Shown here piece after piece: positions 57,704 to 62,162 of a DNA stretch of 62,162 bases. This DNA comes from a virus, in the IMG/VR virus record IMGVR_UViG_3300027963_002897, positions 1-62,162 of that record; one strand, 5' to 3'. The first letter of the stretch is position 1. Each line of letters opens with the position of its first letter. Under the pieces are notes generated by a model. It was not told the origin of the DNA. It saw only the letters and a program-made list of their open reading frames with translations, and did no database searches. The position numbers and the translations under genes were made by a program.

Positions 57704-58132
57704 TTAAGCAATAGTTGTTGCTGTTGGTGATAGTGCTGTTACAGTAGTTGCAGCTGATGCATTTAGAGCAGCGTTGATAGCAGATTCTAATAGACCGAAT
57801 CCACCGTTTGCAGTGTTACCGCTGTCTGCTGATTGTGCTGTATCGCTAGAAATAGCGGCTACAAAACCGCCTGCTGCTGGGGCACCAACGTAGTATACTT
57901 CGCCGAAGCCTTGTAGTACGTTAACTGCTTTCTGAAACAAGCTGTTTGACAAGGTGTAAGACAATGTGCTTGTAGCACCGTCTTGATAACGCATGTCGTT
58001 TGATCCGCCTGTTACAGCCACTTTGATAAATGTTAGATCACGTGTACCAAATTGTGAAAATGTACCTGGGTTTTTGTAAGCATTAGCGCCTACTGTTGTT
58101 GAACCAACTGTTGTTGTTAAGATTGATGGCAT
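57704..58132 (-). CDS. Putative virion surface or decorating protein
   Basis: 142 aa, Gly/Ala/Thr-rich and beta-prone, starting MPSILTTTVGSTTVGANAYK. NPGTFSQFGTRDLTFIKVAV resembles an abundant structural protein family of marine T4-like phages. A dedicated transcript with strong SD (AAAGGAG), a leader hairpin (AGTCCCG/CGGGACT, 58154-58170) and a terminator suggests high expression. Confidence 0.75.
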   Translation of the reverse strand: MPSILTTTVGSTTVGANAYKNPGTFSQFGTRDLTFIKVAVTGGSNDMRYQDGATSTLSYTLSNSLFQKAVNVLQGFGEVYYVGAPAAGGFVAAISSDTAQSADSGNTANGGFGLLESAINAALNASAATTVTALSPTATTIA

Positions 58133-58217
58133 AATAAGTTCTCCTTTTAATATAGTCCCGCTCCGGGACTGCCAATATTATTTATATTGGTTTGAAAAAA
58201 TCAGGGGTTTAGAGCTA

Positions 58218-59315
58218 TTAATCGGCTCTAAACGGAGTCCAACGATCACGTGGTACTAGTTTTGTACCTGCTGCGACATAGCCTTCACCGCCTGGTTTGC
58301 CACCAGTGCTTTGTTCTATTTCGCCACTGGCAGCATCAAGCTCACGAATTACTTCGTCTTTGGCCGCCATGATCTCACGTACTAGTTCAAACAGCAGATC
58401 CAGTACTCCGGGATGAGCATCGCTGTGGGCTTTTATCTTAGCTGCTTTAGCAGGGGTTTTTTGTTCAAATGCTAGGAAAGCATCTGTGTTGATATTGTCT
58501 AGCTGTTTTGCTTTTGATTGATTGTTAACAAATGTGTAAATTTCACCTTGCAAATAACCCATACCTGCAACTGGTGCTAACAGATTATTAATTGCCTGTT
58601 GATTCTTAGCCAACGCTTCAATCTTAGTAATATTATCTGCACCCACAGCAGGTCTATGGCTAACACTGGTTAGTCCAAATACTGCCAATTGCGGGTTACC
58701 AGCAAACTGATCAGGGTCTGTAAAGTCCTCCCCACTTTTGTCTCCAAAGTATCCAAAGAACTTGTGGGCTGCTACAGCCACTTTTGCCTTGATCAATTTC
58801 TGATAGTAAGGACTGCCAACTCGTACACTGTAGGTGGTTTGATTAGGAGTAAAGCTGATCTTACCGTCTGCACCAGAATAAGGTTTTCCTGGATGGAATA
58901 GTATGTCACCGTAGACATATCCACGGAAGTCTGCCGGAGTAGCCGCTTCAAAAACAGGCCACATATCTGCCATATCGCTGGCAAACTTTTCACGCCAGTC
59001 TTCACCTTTACCACGACTCATGATAAATGATTTAAGTTCTTCTGGGCTAGAGCTTTTGCCTTCTTCACGTCCCCAGTTGTTCTTACCAACCATACGGAAT
59101 GTGCCATCGTCCTCTCGTCCCCAATATACAGTAGGATTGCCGTCCCACTTGATAGTAATGCTGGTGCCTGGACTGGCTAGATCTTTCAGGATCTTAATGG
59201 CTTTGTGAGCACCGTTGGCTTCGGTGAATACTAGATCCTCGAGATGGTTGAACTCGCGTCCTACTTTCTTAGGAGCAGGTGCTTCGTCCTCGGTTAAAAA
59301 TTCCCAAAATCTCAT
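58218..59315 (-). CDS. Ligase-like nucleotidyltransferase (DUF6267-like)
   Basis: 365 aa, starting MRFWEFLTEDEAPAPKKVGR. After a capsid-targeting-like start, TIKWDGNPTVYWGR carries the K-x-D-G motif I of covalent nucleotidyltransferases (DNA/RNA ligases, capping enzymes); FRGYVYGDILF resembles motif III, GGEGYVAAG motif IV and TKLVPRDRW motif V. Possibly a packaged RNA or DNA ligase. Overlaps the partner nucleotidyltransferase gene by 4 bp. Confidence 0.75.
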   Translation of the reverse strand: MRFWEFLTEDEAPAPKKVGREFNHLEDLVFTEANGAHKAIKILKDLASPGTSITIKWDGNPTVYWGREDDGTFRMVGKNNWGREEGKSSSPEELKSFIMSRGKGEDWREKFASDMADMWPVFEAATPADFRGYVYGDILFHPGKPYSGADGKISFTPNQTTYSVRVGSPYYQKLIKAKVAVAAHKFFGYFGDKSGEDFTDPDQFAGNPQLAVFGLTSVSHRPAVGADNITKIEALAKNQQAINNLLAPVAGMGYLQGEIYTFVNNQSKAKQLDNINTDAFLAFEQKTPAKAAKIKAHSDAHPGVLDLLFELVREIMAAKDEVIRELDAASGEIEQSTGGKPGGEGYVAAGTKLVPRDRWTPFRAD

Positions 59316-60124
59316 TTTACTATTTCAATCATTTGACGCATCCAACCAATCGATCCTGGTTGGTAGCTTTCTACTTGATTAGACTTAGGTAATTCGATAC
59401 CTTGACGTCCCAATGTTTCTCGGGCACCTGCAACTAGTTCTTCGTAGTTGGGTAATTTTTTAATGTAGTTTAGAATAGCATCTACTGATTTAATATCTTT
59501 AACAGTGGCTGTCTGTCCTAACAGCTCTTTGGCTATTTGATTCCAATCATTGCCATTGGGTAGCAGTTCATCTGTCTGCGGATCAAGTAGTCCATGTTTA
59601 GGACTGTACTTCATACCACGAGCACGAGCAATACTGCTTAATACAATATGACGATGTTCTCCACGATATGTATCGCTACCACCAATCATACTGCCTTGCT
59701 GGAACTTGGGATTAGCTGAAAACATAAAGTCAGCCTGCACAAATCCATTGGCTGCATCGCCTTTGATAGGCACTTTCCAGTGTACATTATCGCCGCTTAG
59801 TTTGATATTCTCTTTGCCAAAGTGTGCAATCAACTTGTCAGCAAATTCTTTCTTATCAACTTCTTTAGCGTCAACACTTAGATCTAAATCTCCAGAACTG
59901 TTTTTTTCAAATGTTCCGTCTTCGTGTGATTTACGTCCGGTAGTTCCTAACCACTTGACTGGCTTCTTATCGTCTAGATCTTTTTCTTTAGTAAAGTCTA
60001 GTCCTGTGATCTTTTCAATGTAGGCAACTGTTTCTTCAACATCAGCTGTAGCTATGCGCTGAGTCAAGGGCTTTTTATCAGCCCCTTTAAAAACGTTACC
60101 GCCTTCTAATAATGCTTTACTCAT
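59312..60124 (-). CDS. Pol-beta-type nucleotidyltransferase
   Basis: 270 aa. EKNSSGDLDLSVDAKE gives G-S/S-x-D-x-D and FVQADFMF the third acidic residue of the DNA polymerase beta nucleotidyltransferase fold, so transfer of a nucleotide to RNA, DNA or protein is expected. Start at 60124 (MSKALLEGGN). Coupled to the ligase-like gene downstream. Confidence 0.78.
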   Translation of the reverse strand: MSKALLEGGNVFKGADKKPLTQRIATADVEETVAYIEKITGLDFTKEKDLDDKKPVKWLGTTGRKSHEDGTFEKNSSGDLDLSVDAKEVDKKEFADKLIAHFGKENIKLSGDNVHWKVPIKGDAANGFVQADFMFSANPKFQQGSMIGGSDTYRGEHRHIVLSSIARARGMKYSPKHGLLDPQTDELLPNGNDWNQIAKELLGQTATVKDIKSVDAILNYIKKLPNYEELVAGARETLGRQGIELPKSNQVESYQPGSIGWMRQMIEIVK

Positions 60125-60407
60125 CTTTATTCTCATTGAGTTGTTGTTGTTTCTTTTGTTTTCTATCTTCCACTATTTTACGGATACCTCTACTGAATTT
60201 AGCAGTATCTTGCCCTTTGATAGAATTAATAAATCGGCGCTCTAGTTCAGACGCATCTTCAGGGGAATAGTGCTTATGGATACTTTCTAGTAAATTAATA
60301 GCAGAATTGATAATGTTAGTGGCACGGCTTTCAAATAGAGAGTCTTTGTTACGGACTTCTGCTATATCATTCAGTTCTTGCAATATTGATCTTGTTCTAA
60401 TTTTCAT
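60117..60407 (-). CDS. Small helical phage protein
   Basis: 96 aa, starting MKIRTRSILQELNDIAEVRN, with a Lys/Gln-rich tail. Coupled to the nucleotidyltransferase gene (8-bp overlap). TAAATACT at 60424-60431 and a sigma70-type promoter at 60452-60480 lie upstream. Function unknown. Confidence 0.7.
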   Translation of the reverse strand: MKIRTRSILQELNDIAEVRNKDSLFESRATNIINSAINLLESIHKHYSPEDASELERRFINSIKGQDTAKFSRGIRKIVEDRKQKKQQQLNENKDE

Positions 60408-60451
60408 ATGCCTTTCCCAGTGTAGTATTTACCCTCTGTACATCATTTGAT

Positions 60452-60480
60452 ATTATACACTGTTTGTTCTATTTAATCAA
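60452..60480 (-). promoter_or_regulatory. sigma70-type promoter
   Basis: TTGATT (60475-60480), 17 bp, TATAAT (60452-60457), for the 96-aa gene. Confidence 0.65.
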
Positions 60481-60499
60481 GTTGTAACACTTCTCATGG

Positions 60500-60509
60500 T
60501 AAATACTGA
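60500..60509 (+). promoter_or_regulatory. Late-type TAAATACT element, plus strand
   Basis: GGTAAATACT on the plus strand, about 42 bp upstream of the 59-aa gene at 60551; with the minus-strand elements this makes a divergent promoter region (60408-60550). Confidence 0.4.
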
Positions 60510-60550
60510 GTAGAAACAAACGTTACTACACACACTTACAGAGGAAAAAA

Positions 60551-60730
60551 ATGAAAGCCCTATCAAACAGAATGTTGAGCATTCTGGAACGTTTAAGTGA
60601 AATGTTCCCAGGATCCAGCTATCAAACCCGTTTAGATCAATATCTAAGCACCAAAGGCATTACCGATGCCGCACAGTTGGAAAACTACATCCAGCAATAC
60701 AACTACTCTCAAAAGGAGCAATATCTATGA
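60551..60730 (+). CDS. Small hypothetical protein (weakly DUF3563-like)
   Basis: 59 aa, starting MKALSNRMLSILERLSEMFP, with RLDQYLSTKGITDAAQLENY, vaguely like DUF3563 proteins of proteobacteria. AGAGGA upstream. ATGA overlap with the next gene. Confidence 0.65.
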   Translation: MKALSNRMLSILERLSEMFPGSSYQTRLDQYLSTKGITDAAQLENYIQQYNYSQKEQYL

Positions 60731-60846
60731 AAAAAGTATTAAACGCAATCTGGTTATTTTTAGTAGCATTTGGCGAAGCACGTTATGCGGCTAGTCTTGC
60801 TCGTCAAGGCCGTGTAGCAGAAGCCAAAGCTGTATACGGCGCTTGA
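60727..60846 (+). CDS. Small membrane-prone protein
   Basis: 39 aa, starting MKKVLNAIWLFLVAFGEARY, then a basic Ala-rich helix (AASLARQGRVAEAKAVYG). AAAAGGAG upstream inside the preceding gene. The pair with the 59-aa gene resembles small proteins of beta-proteobacteria. Confidence 0.62.
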   Translation: MKKVLNAIWLFLVAFGEARYAASLARQGRVAEAKAVYGA

Positions 60847-60857
60847 TAAATATTGGC

Positions 60858-61433
60858 ATGAACTTAGTGTATATTCACGGAGCAAATGCCACCAGCGAAA
60901 GTTTCAACTATATTAGAAGTAAATTAGGCGACGGAGTAGATATCAACTACGACAGTCGCAATGGGTTTGAAAATAACCTTAAAGACATGCAGTTAACACT
61001 ACAAGGTCATAAGGACCTAGTGTTTGTTGCACACAGTCTAGGAGGCATATACAGTTTGCATTTGGCCAACTCAATGCCCACTGCTGTTAAAGGTGCTGTT
61101 ACTCTAAGCACACCCTATGGTGGTGCCGAAGTAGCGGACTATGCCCAATACTTTTTACCGTTCAGTAGACTAATGCGTGACATTGGTCCTAGTTCGTGGG
61201 TAATGAAGCAGGCTAGGAACATCAAGATACAGCATCCCTGGACCAACATTGTAACAGTCAAAGGACAAAGTCCGTTTATGCATGAACCCAATGACGGCGT
61301 GGTAACCATTGCCAGTCAGAAGCATCACAAAGATATGGAATTAGTAGAAGTAGACTGCAACCACTATGAAGTAGTGCTCAGTGACCAAGTGGTTGGACTT
61401 ATCAAAGAACGAGTAAAAAAGTTCCGGAAATAA
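60858..61433 (+). CDS. Alpha/beta hydrolase (lipase/esterase-like)
   Basis: 191 aa. VYIHGANATSESF (oxyanion), VFVAHSLGGIYSL (nucleophile Ser), EPNDGVVTI (Asp) and DCNHYEVVLS (His) form the hydrolase triad. The start at 60858 lies 4 bp after TAAATATT, as in other late genes here; an upstream ATG at 60843 is possible. Possible lipid or ester cleavage late in infection. Confidence 0.82.
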   Translation: MNLVYIHGANATSESFNYIRSKLGDGVDINYDSRNGFENNLKDMQLTLQGHKDLVFVAHSLGGIYSLHLANSMPTAVKGAVTLSTPYGGAEVADYAQYFLPFSRLMRDIGPSSWVMKQARNIKIQHPWTNIVTVKGQSPFMHEPNDGVVTIASQKHHKDMELVEVDCNHYEVVLSDQVVGLIKERVKKFRK

Positions 61434-61524
61434 GTTGTTTTTCTGTCGCAGAGCATATATAATAAGTTAACAGCGAAAAAGAAGTAGTTGTTAATTTACA
61501 GACATTAACACACAGGAGATTATT

Positions 61525-61797
61525 ATGTCAAACACATTCGAAGCACCAAAGCTACCAGAAGTTAAATTCAACAAGAACGGATACGAAATCCGTACAGACA
61601 TCTTGGGCATGGCCAAGAGCCTAGTACAAGACGACTTCCACGCCAAATTCCAAGGCTGGGAAATGACTGCTACTCGTGACGAGAAGACTGGTCAAATCGT
61701 TAGTAAAGTTGAAATGCCACAGTTCCCAGGACTTGATAAAGTTCTAGAAACAGCTGAAAAGATGTATGCATTTGTAAATAGTGGTACTAAGAAGTAA
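61525..61797 (+). CDS. Conserved phage protein of unknown function
   Basis: 90 aa, starting MSNTFEAPKLPEVKFNKNGY. ILGMAKSLVQDDFHAKFQGW is a block I recall from pelagiphage hypotheticals. Strong CAGGAGATT site and a terminator behind. Possibly abundant. Confidence 0.72.
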   Translation: MSNTFEAPKLPEVKFNKNGYEIRTDILGMAKSLVQDDFHAKFQGWEMTATRDEKTGQIVSKVEMPQFPGLDKVLETAEKMYAFVNSGTKK

Positions 61798-61836
61798 TTA
61801 GTTATCGCATAGCGATTTATATACATTAGAGAAAAG

Positions 61837-61859
61837 AAAAGCACCTTCGGGTGCTTTTT
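61837..61859. terminator. Bidirectional rho-independent terminator
   Basis: AAAAGCACC TTCG GGTGCTTTTT between the convergent plus-strand gene and the desaturase. Confidence 0.8.
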
Positions 61860-61860
61860 C

Positions 61861-62162
61861 TTATGTGCGTAGGTTGGCTAGACCTACTAGTCTAAACAGG
61901 CCTAACCACATCCAGCCTATGTCAAATTCAAACCAACGGCGGCTTAACTTAACACTTGCAGGATTGAGATGATGGTTATTGTGAAGCTCCTCACCGCCCA
62001 CAACAATACCCCAAGGAATAATATTGCGGCTGTGATCATTGCTAGTTCCGTTCTTATATCCATACCAATGTCCTATTCCATTAATAACACCTGCGGCCCA
62101 GAATGGGATCCATATCATTTGAATACCCCACACTACCAGTCCCCACGGTCCAAAGAGCAAGC
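61861..62162 (-). CDS. Fatty-acid desaturase, C-terminal part (cut by window edge)
   Basis: About 99 residues visible. GEELHNNHHLNPAS is the third histidine box of membrane acyl-CoA/acyl-lipid desaturases and lies between membrane segments; the N-terminal boxes are beyond the window. It would introduce double bonds into membrane lipids, in line with the phage plcP/agt-like genes. Confidence 0.85.
   Translation of the reverse strand, partial: LLFGPWGLVVWGIQMIWIPFWAAGVINGIGHWYGYKNGTSNDHSRNIIPWGIVVGGEELHNNHHLNPASVKLSRRWFEFDIGWMWLGLFRLVGLANLRT

Noticed and set aside
266-62160. Long plus-strand open frames opposite minus-strand genes (for example 22901-23362, 30231-30428, 34445-34663)
   Set aside because: They mirror the third-base pattern of real genes on the other strand, lack ribosome-binding sites and resemble no protein.
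1-62162. The window as a bacterial chromosome segment (dnaK, groES, rpoZ, csg genes)
   Set aside because: Gene size, overlaps, tRNA array, virion-type genes and lone copies of chaperone partners fit a large phage; bacterial operon partners (dnaJ, grpE, groEL, pqqB-E) are absent.
1-62162. CRISPR arrays, insertion sequences, integrase and attachment sites
   Set aside because: No regularly spaced repeats, transposase or integrase frames, or terminal repeats were seen; the tRNA array alone is not evidence for an attachment site.

Overview
The window reads as part of the genome of a large T4-like myovirus, probably infecting a streamlined aquatic bacterium, most plausibly a methylotrophic betaproteobacterium (Methylophilales). 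Support for a phage: about 90 short, tightly packed genes with ATGA and TAATG overlaps; almost all on the minus strand; a dense tRNA array; class Ia ribonucleotide reductase with glutaredoxin; a tail-fibre-type protein, a PAAR-like spike/peptidase, an SleB-type endolysin; and many small genes without bacterial homologues that I recognise. The host guess rests on a phage-borne PqqA precursor peptide (38677-38748, PQQ being the cofactor of methanol dehydrogenases) and on a circularly permuted two-piece tmRNA (43.9-44.2 kb). I recall marine T4-like methylophages and pelagiphages with two-piece tmRNA, bS21 and CsgG genes; this is recall, not a search.

Layout. 1-7.4 kb: tRNA array (at least 24 tRNAs plus several aberrant tRNA-like elements) interspersed with rpoZ, two 2OG-Fe(II) oxygenase-like genes, small genes and a flavin-dependent halogenase. 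7.4-17.1 kb: ClpP, a DUF3307-like membrane protein, a deoxyribonucleotidase, two domains of metallophosphoesterase and SGNH type, and a run of small coupled genes including a paralogous family. 17.2-18.2 kb: a rare plus-strand cluster of small membrane proteins. 18.2-25.6 kb: a curli-like secretion operon (CsgF, CsgG, two curlin-repeat proteins, FecR) continuing into a CHASE2 nucleotide cyclase and a DD-peptidase. 25.6-33.5 kb: bilin synthesis (heme oxygenase plus PcyX-like reductase), ClpS, small heat-shock protein, DnaK, DexA-like exonuclease, GMP reductase, ribosomal protein bS21. 33.5-38.8 kb: envelope and lysis genes, GroES, SGNH hydrolase, PqqA. 39-41.8 kb: PlcP-like phospholipase, ATP-grasp ligase and GT4 glycosyltransferase, resembling the bacterial plcP-agt lipid-remodelling operon. 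42-47.6 kb: AhpD/peroxiredoxin, outer-membrane barrel, tmRNA, CspA, PAAR/M15 peptidase, glutaredoxin. 47.6-51 kb: NrdB and NrdA. 51-60.4 kb: virion-type and putative internal proteins, a PD-(D/E)XK nuclease, and a ligase-like/nucleotidyltransferase pair. 60.5-61.8 kb: plus-strand genes with an alpha/beta hydrolase; then a truncated fatty-acid desaturase.

Two promoter classes are visible. Near-consensus sigma70 promoters (TTGACW, 17 bp, TATAAT) precede the tRNA array, rpoZ, metabolic and small genes. A T4-late-like TAAATAYT element, often only a few bases from the start codon, precedes curli, virion-type and lipid-remodelling genes. The inferred strategy is to keep host translation, folding, redox, nucleotide and C1/PQQ functions running early, and to build virions and modify the envelope late. 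The observations I rate highest are the PqqA gene, the late curli-cyclase operon, the plcP-agt-like cassette, and a candidate circularly permuted tRNA at 6145-6224 in a genome that also carries a permuted tmRNA.
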